Origin: Oscillibacter sp. CAG:241
GTDB taxonomy: Bacteria > Bacillota > Clostridia > Oscillospirales > Oscillospiraceae
Direction of reading: 5' to 3'
DNA: 9,173 bases
Assembly: GCA_000435975.1 (NCBI GenBank)
Contig: FR884114.1
Location: forward strand, 147,791-156,963
In this document: in pieces, positions 1 to 6,356 of the stretch
Numbering within the stretch: position 1 is the stretch's first letter
How the letters are laid out: every line of letters starts with the position of its first letter
Notes under the pieces: model-generated
Told to the model about the DNA's origin: nothing
The model's database searches: none
The model's input: only the letters and a program-made list of their open reading frames with translations
Made by a program: the position numbers and the translations under genes

Positions 1-18
1 CAAAAACGCCTGGCAGAG

Positions 19-40
19 TTCGCGGCCCGCAGGCCGCGAA
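19..40. repeat. Perfect 9-bp inverted repeat, 4-nt loop
   Basis: Arms TTCGCGGCC (19-27) and GGCCGCGAA (32-40) are perfect complements around the loop CGCA. No U-tract follows on either strand, so it is not a standard intrinsic terminator. It is the first of four stem-loops in the non-coding left end. Confidence 0.7.
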
Positions 41-54
41 TAAGTGTTCAATCC

Positions 55-87
55 ATTTTTCGCGGCGGCGTGTACGTCGCGAAAAAT
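55..87. repeat. 13-bp inverted repeat (one G-T pair), 7-nt loop
   Basis: Arms ATTTTTCGCGGCG (55-67) and CGTCGCGAAAAAT (75-87) pair along their length with one wobble, around loop GCGTGTA. The T-run comes 5' and the A-run 3' on both strands, so a transcript would end the stem in A residues rather than U residues. Confidence 0.7.
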
Positions 88-103
88 ACTTTGCGCGGAG
101 AGA

Positions 104-137
104 GTGTGTTTTCGCGCATTTTTGCGTGAAAACACAC
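104..137. repeat. 14-bp inverted repeat (one G-T pair), short T-rich loop
   Basis: Arms GTGTGTTTTCGCGC (104-117) and GCGTGAAAACACAC (124-137) pair with one wobble, and the loop is ATTTTT. It has the same general design as the preceding stem-loop, T-run then CGCG in the left arm, which suggests a related origin or function. Confidence 0.7.
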
Positions 138-157
138 AGGTCGGAGCGAAATCTCTT

Positions 158-189
158 TTGTCAAAAAAGGCAACTCCCTTTTTTGACAA
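158..189 (-). terminator. Probable (possibly bidirectional) terminator after the flavodoxin gene
   Basis: This is a perfect 13-bp inverted repeat, TTGTCAAAAAAGG (158-170) and CCTTTTTTGACAA (177-189), with a 6-nt loop. Read on the minus strand it begins 7 nt after the flavodoxin stop codon. It has an A-run before a short G/C core and a T-run after it, as in A-tract/U-tract terminators. The U-run is inside the stem and no free poly-U follows. Because it is symmetric it could also stop transcripts entering from the left. Confidence 0.6.
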
Positions 190-196
190 GCTCTTA

Positions 197-910
197 TTAA
201 CCCAGCGCCCAGGCCTTCACATCGCTGCCGTCGGGGTCGGCGATGCGCAGGCCCGCCGTTACGTCCACCCCGGGCGCAGCCGCCCGGATATCCGCCACGG
301 AGGTCTCGATGCCGCTGCTGCCGCTGGTGCAGAAGGGCCGGATGGTTTTCCCGGTCAGGTCATAGCTGTCCAGGAACGTGTTGATGATCCGTGGTGCGGT
401 GCCCTGCCAGATGGGATAGCCCAGATAGATGGTGCCATACTGGGACAGGTCCAGCGGCTGGCCCGCGATCCGGGGCCGGGCCGCGGGGTCCTTTTGCTCC
501 TGATTGGCCCGGCAGCTCTCGTCGTTGTAGTCCAGATCCTGGCTGGTATAGGGCTGCTCCGGCACCAGCTCGATCAGATCCGCCCCGGTCAGGTCGCGGA
601 TGCGCTCTGCCGCCGTCCGGGTGTTGCCGGTGCAGGAGAAATAGATCACCGCCACCCGGGTACCGGCCCAGCCGCCGCCGGTACTGCCGGTGGTATTTCC
701 GCCGTTTCCGGCATTTCCGGTACTGCCTGCACCGCCGGGCACACCGGCGCTGCCGCCGGGATTTTCCGCCGGGCCGCTTCCCGGGTCCGTGGCCCCGGGG
801 GGCACCGTGGGACTATCTCCGCCGGGGGCCACCTCCGTCTGCTTCTTTCCGCAGGCAAACAGGGCGCAAGTCATGCACAGGGCTAAAATCAGGGCAAAAA
901 CGCGCTTCAT
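197..910 (-). CDS. Lipoprotein flavodoxin (Flavodoxin_4-like), 237 aa
   Basis: This is an FMN-binding flavodoxin-fold protein predicted to sit on the outer face of the membrane as a lipoprotein. Residues 1-19 form a signal peptide (MKR, then a hydrophobic core) ending in the lipobox-like LFAC, with C20 as the lipidated residue. Residues 21-82 are a Gly/Pro/Ser/Asn-rich linker. The flavodoxin domain spans about 84-237. It contains a phosphate-binding loop SCTGNT (92-97), a second loop LGYPIWQGTAPRI (163-175) and a third loop FCTSGSSGIETS (193-204), as in the short-chain flavodoxins of Clostridia. The start is fixed by an AAGGAGG at 920-926, nine bases upstream. It is last in the operon, 26 nt after the xpaC-like gene, and has two in-frame TAA stops in a row. 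FMN binding and an electron-transfer role are family inference; the redox partner is unknown. The lipobox has Phe at -2, which is less usual. Confidence 0.88.
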   Translation of the reverse strand: MKRVFALILALCMTCALFACGKKQTEVAPGGDSPTVPPGATDPGSGPAENPGGSAGVPGGAGSTGNAGNGGNTTGSTGGGWAGTRVAVIYFSCTGNTRTAAERIRDLTGADLIELVPEQPYTSQDLDYNDESCRANQEQKDPAARPRIAGQPLDLSQYGTIYLGYPIWQGTAPRIINTFLDSYDLTGKTIRPFCTSGSSGIETSVADIRAAAPGVDVTAGLRIADPDGSDVKAWALG

Positions 911-936
911 GGGGCTTTTCCTCCTTATTTCCGTCT

Positions 937-2121
937 TTATTCTTCCTCCTGCTGCACCGCCGTGCCGCCCAGGCCGAAATCGTCGGCCACGGTGGCGCTG
1001 TCCCGGCGGAGCATGGTTTCCATGACCCGGATATCGCTGTCGATGTCCATGGCGTCGGCGCGGTACAGCTCATCCAGCTGCCGCTCAAAGCCCGCCACGA
1101 TGCTGTCCATGGTGCTCTGGATTTTGGCCTTGGCCTGGTTGAGATTCTCGCCGCTGACCCCGGCCTCCTCAAACTCGGCGTAGGAATTCAGCAGCTTCTG
1201 GGTGGTGGGCAGATAGTAGTTCAGGAAGGTGCCGGCCTTGCCCTTTTTGGCGGGCTCCTTTTCGATGATGCGGAAAATCTTCCCCGCCACCTCCTCCAGC
1301 CGGTCGATCTTCTGGCTGAGGACAGGGTCGGCAATGCGGTCGTTGGCCCGGCGGATCTCCCGCAGGATACCGGAATAGCCCTGCTCCGCCGGGGCCGGCT
1401 CCTGGGCGGTCTGCCGCGGGGCAAAGTATGCCTCTGCCGCCTCCGGAGAGCGGAACAGCATGTCGCTGCTCAGGTCCACATAGGCGTTCTTGCCCCAGAG
1501 GCCCTTTTCGATCATGATCTCCAGGTCCCTTTCCACCTTCCGCTGGGGGACCTCCGCCGTGTCGGCCAGCTTTTTCAGAGACACGGCGTCCTGCCCGTGG
1601 GCACAGGCCAGATATTTGCCGAAGCGGCGGGCCCGGCGGGTCATAGAGGCGCTGCCGATGACCAGTCCCAGGCCTCCGGCGGCCAGGCCCATGATGGGAA
1701 ACAGCTCCGCCAGCAGGCTCCAGCTCAGAACTCCGGCAGCGGCACCAACGCCCTGCACCATAGACACCAGGCCTGCGAAAAGCAGCACCAGGCCCACAAT
1801 TTTCATGGTATTGGCCCCTTTTGCGGAGTATTGGGGCGTTTTCGTCACCTTTTTACGGGTGCTGGAGGCTGTCCCGGTACGAGGCCGGGACGGGGTGGGA
1901 TTCTGCTGGGACAGGCCGGGATTCTGCCGGGACACGGGCTTGCGCTTCGTGTCGCCGCCGAACAGCTTGGCCAGCAGCACAACAAGGCCCACCGGCCAGG
2001 CCACCGCGAATAAAATTGCGATAATGGCCCAGGAGCCAAAATCGTTGTCGTCCTTTTTTGGCGGACGGCGGGGCGGCTCCTGCCGGGTCTCCCCCTCCCG
2101 GTCGTCATAGGAATAGGCCAT
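937..2121 (-). CDS. XpaC-family membrane protein (5-bromo-4-chloroindolyl phosphate hydrolysis family), 394 aa
   Basis: The family is named after Bacillus subtilis XpaC, whose biochemical role is still poorly defined. Residues 1-28 are charged and Pro-rich. A membrane segment lies at about 30-53, a basic Ser/Pro/Gln linker at 55-104, and two more membrane segments at about 106-126 and 133-157. A winged-helix-like region at about 162-222 (RRARRFGKYLA through KGLWGKNAYVDL) is followed by the helical XpaC domain at about 250-372, with the hallmark FLNYYLPTTQKLLNSY (299-314). The C-terminus is acidic. The ATG overlaps the stop of the upstream UPF0291 gene by one base (TAATG), and a GGGAG lies about 7 nt upstream, implying translational coupling. 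XpaC proteins are often encoded beside TelA toxic-anion-resistance proteins, but no telA is visible here. A specific enzyme activity should not be assumed from the family name. Confidence 0.85.
   Translation of the reverse strand: MAYSYDDREGETRQEPPRRPPKKDDNDFGSWAIIAILFAVAWPVGLVVLLAKLFGGDTKRKPVSRQNPGLSQQNPTPSRPRTGTASSTRKKVTKTPQYSAKGANTMKIVGLVLLFAGLVSMVQGVGAAAGVLSWSLLAELFPIMGLAAGGLGLVIGSASMTRRARRFGKYLACAHGQDAVSLKKLADTAEVPQRKVERDLEIMIEKGLWGKNAYVDLSSDMLFRSPEAAEAYFAPRQTAQEPAPAEQGYSGILREIRRANDRIADPVLSQKIDRLEEVAGKIFRIIEKEPAKKGKAGTFLNYYLPTTQKLLNSYAEFEEAGVSGENLNQAKAKIQSTMDSIVAGFERQLDELYRADAMDIDSDIRVMETMLRRDSATVADDFGLGGTAVQQEEE
1897..1934 (-). repeat. Tandem 21-bp-period repeat inside the xpaC-like gene
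   Basis: Two 17-bp units (1897-1913 and 1918-1934) differ at one base and start 21 bp apart. They encode the repeated (S/Q)QNP-type residues in the linker after the first membrane segment. This is a short in-frame coding repeat, probably a length-variable linker. Confidence 0.6.
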
Positions 2122-2336
2122 TACTTCTCTCCCTTCCGGCGGAGCTTGCGCTTGTTGCCGTGCTCGTCCACCACATAGGTGTTATCCAGCTCCCGGGCCA
2201 GATTTCCCACCACGGAGTCGATGTATTCCCGGCGCAGGGCAAGCTGCTCCTGCTTCTCCTCCGGCGTCAGCCCCTCCGCCGTTTTCGACTTGGCGGCCAG
2301 CTGGTTGATCCGGGCGATCTTCTTTTCATCCATCAT
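2121..2336 (-). CDS. UPF0291/DUF896 family protein (YnzC-like), 71 aa
   Basis: This is a small cytoplasmic protein of the YnzC family, a two-helix hairpin protein widespread in Firmicutes; its function is not established. The family pattern is clear: KIARINQLAAKSK (6-18) and TPEEKQEQLALRREYIDSV (24-42), with a basic tail ending in KLRRKGEK. Length is typical. It starts with two consecutive ATG codons; a GGGGGAA directly after the ylmH stop serves both, with 5 or 8 nt spacing, so the second ATG may be used. It lies 10 nt after ylmH and overlaps the next gene by one base, so it is surely co-transcribed. Confidence 0.9.
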   Translation of the reverse strand: MMDEKKIARINQLAAKSKTAEGLTPEEKQEQLALRREYIDSVVGNLARELDNTYVVDEHGNKRKLRRKGEK

Positions 2337-2346
2337 CGGTTCCCCC

Positions 2347-3132
2347 TTACAGATAGCGCTTCAGGGTGATGAACACCCTGCCTTTTTTCGTTTGATTGCC
2401 GACCTCCTCCAGAACGCACTTGCCCAGACCCCGGAGGGTCAGGGTATCCCCCTGGGATACCAGGCGATCCGGCTTCTGGCAGTCGGTCCAGTTCACCTGG
2501 ACCTTTCCGGAGGTCACGGCCTCGGCGGCCTTGCCCCGGCTGAGGGAAAAGCCCGATGCCAGCACGCTGTCCAGCCGCAGGGAGGACACCGTGTCCCGGA
2601 TGTGCTTCACCTTTTCCTCCGGCGGGATCAGGTCCTCCAGAGGCAGGGACGCGGTGTGCAGCCGCACCCGGCCCGCAGCCGTCCACTCCGACAGCAGCAG
2701 CTCCGCCGCCGGTCCTGTGGCCAGTACGTCGGCCCAGCGGGGGAACACCAGAATGTCCCCCAATGTCTCCCGGGTGACGCCCAGGGCCATGAGACTGCCC
2801 AGAATGTCCCGGTGGGTCAGGGAATCCTCCTCATAAAACGAGGCCCGGACCACCCGGACGGCGTCCTCCTCCGGGGCCTCCTGCCAGTCCGGCAGGAACC
2901 ACAGCTGCCGCCGCTGGGCCCCGTCGTATCCACCCCAGAAGGTATATCCCTCCGAGACGGACAGGGCGTTCAGCAGCCGCTGGGCCGCCGCCTGCTCCGC
3001 CGGGGACAGGAAGCCCGTTCCCTGGGGCAGATTCCTCCGGCGGCACTGCTCATACTTGTCCCAGACCCGGCCCAGCAGCAGCCGCTCGTCGCCGTTTGCC
3101 GCAAGCCGGTCCAGCATTTCGCGTTTATCCAT
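2347..3132 (-). CDS. ylmH: YlmH-family S4-domain RNA-binding protein, 261 aa
   Basis: This cytoplasmic RNA-binding protein belongs to the YlmH family, whose members associate with ribosomes and have been linked to ribosome quality control in Bacillus; some homologues sit in cell-division clusters. The N-terminal and central parts (1-175) carry the family hallmark LTHRDILGSLMALGV (105-119) followed by GDILVF (125-130). The S4 domain covers about 186-245 (LDSVLASGFSLSRGKAAEAV, then GKVQVN). The ATG at 3132 was chosen because it has a GGGGGAA about 4 nt upstream and the protein then begins MDKREMLDRLAA, as in the family; longer frames add only junk residues. It overlaps the exporter gene's stop by 8 nt (ATGGATAA), indicating translational coupling. 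Here it is not next to divIVA or sepF-type genes. Confidence 0.92.
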   Translation of the reverse strand: MDKREMLDRLAANGDERLLLGRVWDKYEQCRRRNLPQGTGFLSPAEQAAAQRLLNALSVSEGYTFWGGYDGAQRRQLWFLPDWQEAPEEDAVRVVRASFYEEDSLTHRDILGSLMALGVTRETLGDILVFPRWADVLATGPAAELLLSEWTAAGRVRLHTASLPLEDLIPPEEKVKHIRDTVSSLRLDSVLASGFSLSRGKAAEAVTSGKVQVNWTDCQKPDRLVSQGDTLTLRGLGKCVLEEVGNQTKKGRVFITLKRYL

Positions 3133-4885
3133 GGTATTCCCCCAGATTCTGGGTGTGGTACAGCCGGGCGTAGGCTCCGCCCCGGGCCAACAGCTGGTCA
3201 TGGGTCCCCTGCTCGGCAATGCAGCCGTCCTGGATCACCAGGATGCGGTGGGCGGCCCGGATGGTGGAGAGCCGGTGGGCGATGATCAGGGTGGTGCGGC
3301 CCCGGCTCAGCTCGTCGAAGGCATGCTGGATCCGGGATTCTGTGACGCTGTCCAGGGCGGAGGTGGCCTCGTCCAGAATGAGGATGGGCGGATTTTTCAG
3401 GAAAATCCGGGCAATGGCTACCCGCTGCTTCTGGCCCCCGGACAGCAGGGTGCCCCGCTCGCCCACATAGGTGTCGAACCCGTCGGGCATGGCGGCAATA
3501 TCGTCGTACAGCTCCGCCCGGCGGGCGGCCTCCTCCACCTCCGCGTCGGAGGCGTCGGGCTTACCGTAGCGGATGTTTTCCCGGATGGTGTCGGCAAACA
3601 GGAACACATCCTGCTGCACGATGCCGATGGACCGGCGCAGAGAGTGCTGGGTCAGGCAGCGCACGTCGTGTCCGTCCACGGACACGGTGCCGCTGTCGGG
3701 GTCATAAAACCGGGGCACCAGCTGGCACAGGGTGCTTTTGCCGCCGCCGGAGGGACCCACGATAGCCACCGTCTCCCCGGCCCGGACCGTCAGGTCCACC
3801 CCGTGGAGCACCTCGGGGCTGCCGTTGTCATAGGAGAAGGTCACATGGTCCAGGGCTACCTCTCCCCGGACGTCCGTCAGGTCCGCGGCGTCGGGTGCGT
3901 CCTGGATGGTGGGCTCCGTGGCCATCAGCTCAATAAACCGGTGAAGGCCCGCGAAGCCGTTGGAGAACATCTCGGCAAAATTGGCCAGCTTTCGCACAGG
4001 ACTGATGAACGTGGTGATATACAGGCTGAAGGTGATCAGGTCGATATAGTTCAGCCGGTTCTTCATGATGAGCCAGCCGCCTGCGGCAATGACCGACACG
4101 GACAGCAGGCTGATGAACAGCTCCATGCTGGCGTTGAAAAAGCCCATCTCCTTATGGAAGTTGCGCTTGGAGGTCTTGAACACCTCGTTGGCCCCGTCGA
4201 AGCGGCGCTGCTGCTCCGCCTCGTTGGCAAAGGCCTTGGTGGTGCGGACGCCGGAGAGGCCGGACTCGATCTCGGCATTGATGGCGCCGGTCTTTTGCTT
4301 GGCGGCCCGGGACGCCTGGGACATCTGGCGGCGGCGGTACATAACCACCAGCAGGAACACGGGGATGATGCAGCACACCACCAGGGCCAGCCGCCACTGG
4401 ATGGAGAACATCACCGCCAGAGCGCCGATGATGGTGACCAGGGAGATGAACAGGTCCTCCGGCCCGTGGTGGGCCAGCTCCGTCAGCTCGAACAGGTCCG
4501 TGGTCAGGCGGCTCATCAGCTGGCCGGTGCGGTTTTTATCGTAAAAGTCGAAGCCCAGGTCCTGCATATGGGCAAACAGGTCCCGGCGGATATCGGCCTC
4601 CACCAGGATGCCGAAGGTGTGGCCCCAGTAGCCCACGATGAAGTAAAGCCCAGCCCGGAGGACAAAGGCCGCCACCACCAGGGCCATGACCGTGAAGAAA
4701 ATGGAGAACTGCTTCTCCGGCAGCCAGTGGTACATGGCGGTGCGGGAGATCAGGGGAAAGGCCAGGTCGATGACGGCAATGAAGAAGGCGCAGGTGATAT
4801 CCAGCAGAAACAGGCCCCGGTGGGGGCGGAAGTAGGACAGGAAAATGCGCAGAGGTCTGCGGGTGCGGTAGTCTTGGGTGGTCAT
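3125..4885 (-). CDS. ABC exporter half-transporter (membrane plus ATPase domains), 586 aa
   Basis: This is a type IV (MsbA/BmrA/LmrA-like) ABC exporter subunit that exports lipids, drugs or peptides using ATP; the substrate cannot be told from sequence. The membrane domain covers about 1-325 with six predicted helices, beginning near 24-44, 61-87, 143-160, 165-183, 252-275 and 282-300. The ATPase domain covers about 341-575. It has Walker A GPSGGGKST (377-385), Q-loop near QQD (424-426), signature LSGGQ (481-485), Walker B ILILDE (501-506), D-loop SALD (509-512) and switch His537. All catalytic residues are present and no second half-transporter lies beside it, so a homodimer is likely. The ATG at 4885 was chosen because an upstream in-frame GTG at 4954 overlaps the promoter -10 box and lacks a ribosome site. 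The chosen start has only a weak purine-rich AAGAGAG-like site. It is the first gene of the operon. Confidence 0.92.
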   Translation of the reverse strand: MTTQDYRTRRPLRIFLSYFRPHRGLFLLDITCAFFIAVIDLAFPLISRTAMYHWLPEKQFSIFFTVMALVVAAFVLRAGLYFIVGYWGHTFGILVEADIRRDLFAHMQDLGFDFYDKNRTGQLMSRLTTDLFELTELAHHGPEDLFISLVTIIGALAVMFSIQWRLALVVCCIIPVFLLVVMYRRRQMSQASRAAKQKTGAINAEIESGLSGVRTTKAFANEAEQQRRFDGANEVFKTSKRNFHKEMGFFNASMELFISLLSVSVIAAGGWLIMKNRLNYIDLITFSLYITTFISPVRKLANFAEMFSNGFAGLHRFIELMATEPTIQDAPDAADLTDVRGEVALDHVTFSYDNGSPEVLHGVDLTVRAGETVAIVGPSGGGKSTLCQLVPRFYDPDSGTVSVDGHDVRCLTQHSLRRSIGIVQQDVFLFADTIRENIRYGKPDASDAEVEEAARRAELYDDIAAMPDGFDTYVGERGTLLSGGQKQRVAIARIFLKNPPILILDEATSALDSVTESRIQHAFDELSRGRTTLIIAHRLSTIRAAHRILVIQDGCIAEQGTHDQLLARGGAYARLYHTQNLGEYHG

Positions 4886-4942
4886 GATCTCTCTCTTTCT
4901 TGGGTAAAAATACGCATAGTAATCCAGTGTGTTGTTCTGTAT

Positions 4943-4971
4943 AGTATAACACACCTGATTTCCTGGTGCAA
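4943..4971 (-). promoter_or_regulatory. Sigma-A-type promoter of the exporter-ylmH-flavodoxin operon
   Basis: On the minus strand a -35 TTGCAC (4966-4971) is separated by exactly 17 bp from a -10 TATACT (4943-4948), which is preceded by TGT, giving an extended -10. The predicted start near 4936 gives a 5' leader of about 50 nt before the ATG at 4885. It lies downstream of the ugpC hairpin, so the operon can be expressed independently. Confidence 0.75.
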
Positions 4972-5014
4972 GGCGTTCTTTTCCGGTATAACATCCTATT
5001 CAGACATACGCAAG

Positions 5015-5052
5015 CTGCCCCCCTCCGGTGCCTTTGCGCCGGAGGGGGGCAG
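5015..5052 (-). terminator. GC-rich hairpin downstream of ugpC, probable terminator
   Basis: A 14-bp perfect inverted repeat (5015-5028 with 5039-5052; arm CTGCCCCCCTCCGG) extends inward by three more pairs, one a wobble, to a 4-nt loop. It starts 32 nt after the ugpC stop. No U-tract follows on either strand, so efficient intrinsic termination is not certain. Its position between ugpC and the next promoter supports a boundary role. Confidence 0.6.
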
Positions 5053-5084
5053 TCCTATACTCTTGTCGCTATGGGATTCCGGAT

Positions 5085-6251
5085 TTACCACTCCAGGTTC
5101 TTGCCGGTGGTCTTATCGAAAACGTGGGCCACGTTGCCGCCGAAGATCATGTTGACCTCGCTGCCCATGGGGAAGTGGGCGGCGGCGCCGTTGGTGGGGA
5201 CGATGATGATCACGTCCTTGCCCTCGGCAGTGACATGCAGATGCACGGAGGAGCCCATCATCTCGGACACGTCCACCGTACCCTTGACCCCGTCGGCGCA
5301 CAGCATGATATGATCCGGGCGCACGCCCAGGGTCACGTCCTGCTCCGCCACGTTATGGGCGGCCAGGCGCTGCTGCTTCTCCGGAGACAGCTCCACGGTA
5401 ACGCTGCCCACAGTGACGGTGTACTTGCCGTCCCGGCGGGACAGCCTGGCGTCGAAGAAGTTCATCTGGGGCACGCCGATAAAGCCCGCCACGAACAGGT
5501 TCGCAGGGTGGTCGAACACCTCCTGGGGGGTGCCGATCTGCTGAATGAAGCCATCCTTCATGATGACGATGCGGTCGCCCAGGGTCATGGCCTCGGTCTG
5601 GTCATGGGTGACATAGATAAACGTGGTGTCGATGCGCTCCCGCAGCTTGATGATCTCGGCGCGCATCTGGTTGCGGAGCTTGGCGTCCAGGTTGGACAGA
5701 GGCTCATCCATCAGGAACACGGCGGGGTTGCGGACGATGGCGCGGCCAATGGCCACACGCTGCCGCTGGCCGCCGGACAGGGCCTTGGGCTTGCGGTCCA
5801 GATACTGGGTGATGTCCAGAATCTCTGCCGCCTGACGGACCCGTTGGTCGATCTCGTCCTTGGGCAGCTTTTTCAGCTTCAGGGAGAAGGCCATGTTCTC
5901 ATACACGGTCATGTGGGGATACAGGGCGTAGCTCTGGAACACCATGGCGATGTCCCGGTCCTTGGGCTCCACGTCGTTCATCAGCTTGCCGCCGATGTAC
6001 AGCTCGCCGCCGGAGATGTCCTCCAGACCCGCAATCATCCGCAGGGTGGTGGACTTGCCGCAGCCGGAGGGGCCCACCAGCACGATGAACTCCTTGTCCG
6101 CAATGTGCAGGTTGAAATCCTGCACCGCCACAACGCCCTCGTCGGTGATCTGAAGACTGGTCTTTTTCTCGGGCTCGCCCTTCTTGGCCTTTTTCTTCTT
6201 TTCGGTGTTGGGATACACCTTCTTGAGGTTTTTCAGAATGACCTCTGCCAT
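5085..6251 (-). CDS. ugpC: UgpC/MsmX-type carbohydrate-importer ATPase, 388 aa
   Basis: This is the cytoplasmic ATP-hydrolysing subunit of CUT1-type ABC importers for sugars or glycerol-phosphate, of the MalK/UgpC/MsmX family; MsmX-like proteins serve several importers. The domains are in order: Walker A GPSGCGKST (60-68), Q-loop Q106, signature LSGGQ (158-162), Walker B VFLMDEP (178-184), D-loop SNLD (186-189), H-loop His216, and a C-terminal TOBE/regulatory domain from about 255 with GVRPDHI (309-315). All catalytic residues are intact. An uncommon Lys-rich insertion (about residues 15-37, with KKKKAKK) separates the first strand from the second. The ATG at 6251 gives the family N-terminus MAEVILKNL; a longer frame opening with TTG at 6305 adds residues with no family match. 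The chosen start has no Shine-Dalgarno at normal distance. No permease or binding protein lies next to it, so it may be a shared ATPase. Confidence 0.93.
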   Translation of the reverse strand: MAEVILKNLKKVYPNTEKKKKAKKGEPEKKTSLQITDEGVVAVQDFNLHIADKEFIVLVGPSGCGKSTTLRMIAGLEDISGGELYIGGKLMNDVEPKDRDIAMVFQSYALYPHMTVYENMAFSLKLKKLPKDEIDQRVRQAAEILDITQYLDRKPKALSGGQRQRVAIGRAIVRNPAVFLMDEPLSNLDAKLRNQMRAEIIKLRERIDTTFIYVTHDQTEAMTLGDRIVIMKDGFIQQIGTPQEVFDHPANLFVAGFIGVPQMNFFDARLSRRDGKYTVTVGSVTVELSPEKQQRLAAHNVAEQDVTLGVRPDHIMLCADGVKGTVDVSEMMGSSVHLHVTAEGKDVIIIVPTNGAAAHFPMGSEVNMIFGGNVAHVFDKTTGKNLEW

Positions 6252-6265
6252 ATGCACAGACTGTA

Positions 6266-6291
6266 ACCGTTCTGCCTCCGCAGGGAACGGT
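6266..6291 (-). promoter_or_regulatory. Leader hairpin just before the ugpC start
   Basis: Arms ACCGTT/AACGGT (6266-6271/6286-6291) and CTGC/GCAG (6272-6275/6280-6283) form a 10-bp stem with a 2-nt bulge. In the minus-strand RNA the loop is GGAG. It ends 14 nt before the ATG. The only Shine-Dalgarno-like GGAGG near ugpC is in this loop, 23 nt from the start, too far for normal use. A role in translation control is possible but unproven. Confidence 0.4.
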
Positions 6292-6317
6292 CTCGCGCCC
6301 GGCAAAGCCGCAGCGCC

Positions 6318-6356
6318 TTACGGCAGGTCTCCACACTGCCGCACCGCCAGTCTCAG
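6318..6356 (-). other. Possible 12-codon leader ORF upstream of ugpC (speculative)
   Basis: In the ugpC leader a full AAAGGAGG (6369-6376) is followed 12 nt later by CTG, opening a frame MRLAVRQCGDLP that ends at TAA (6318-6320). A GTG is the fifth codon. A 6-bp hairpin, CGGCAG/CTGCCG (6321-6326/6336-6341), covers its last codons. No ATG is available and CTG starts are rare, so this is only a candidate. It may simply be an unused ribosome-binding-like sequence. Confidence 0.2.

Larger units (their letters stand above)
1..196. other. Non-coding stretch with four consecutive stem-loops
   Basis: No convincing gene lies here; open frames crossing it are out-of-frame or antisense extensions of the flavodoxin gene. 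It holds four separate inverted repeats with arms at 19-27/32-40, 55-67/75-87, 104-117/124-137 and 158-170/177-189. The first three share the core TTCGCG. The fourth lies directly after the flavodoxin stop, in the sense of that transcript, and looks like a terminator. Hairpins 2 and 3 have T-runs in the left arm and A-runs in the right arm, the reverse of an intrinsic terminator, so their role is unclear. They could be part of a structured RNA, an intergenic repeat element, or DNA-level palindromes. Confidence 0.75.

Noticed and set aside
1..196. CRISPR array or integron attC sites
   Set aside because: The palindromes differ in sequence, have no regular repeat-spacer period, and no cas or integrase gene is present.
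391..2013. 540-codon open frame on the plus strand
   Set aside because: It crosses the flavodoxin and XpaC-like genes in antisense and starts with Arg/Pro/Cys-rich sequence unlike a protein.
3133..3219. 29-residue N-terminal extension of YlmH
   Set aside because: It reads in another frame of the exporter's last codons, and the ATG at 3132 has its own ribosome site and gives the family N-terminus.
4886..4954. 23-residue N-terminal extension of the ABC exporter from a GTG
   Set aside because: The GTG overlaps the promoter -10 region, no ribosome site precedes it, and the extra residues do not resemble the family.
3056..5155. 699-codon open frame on the plus strand
   Set aside because: It lies opposite the ABC exporter with all its ATPase motifs. 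The plus translation is Gly/His/Gln-rich with no domain and no start context.
5028..6266. 412-codon open frame on the plus strand
   Set aside because: It is antisense to ugpC, whose motifs are complete; it is a codon-bias shadow.
6252..6305. 18-residue N-terminal extension of UgpC from a TTG
   Set aside because: MAEVILKNL is the standard family start; the extension has no family similarity and no ribosome site before the TTG.
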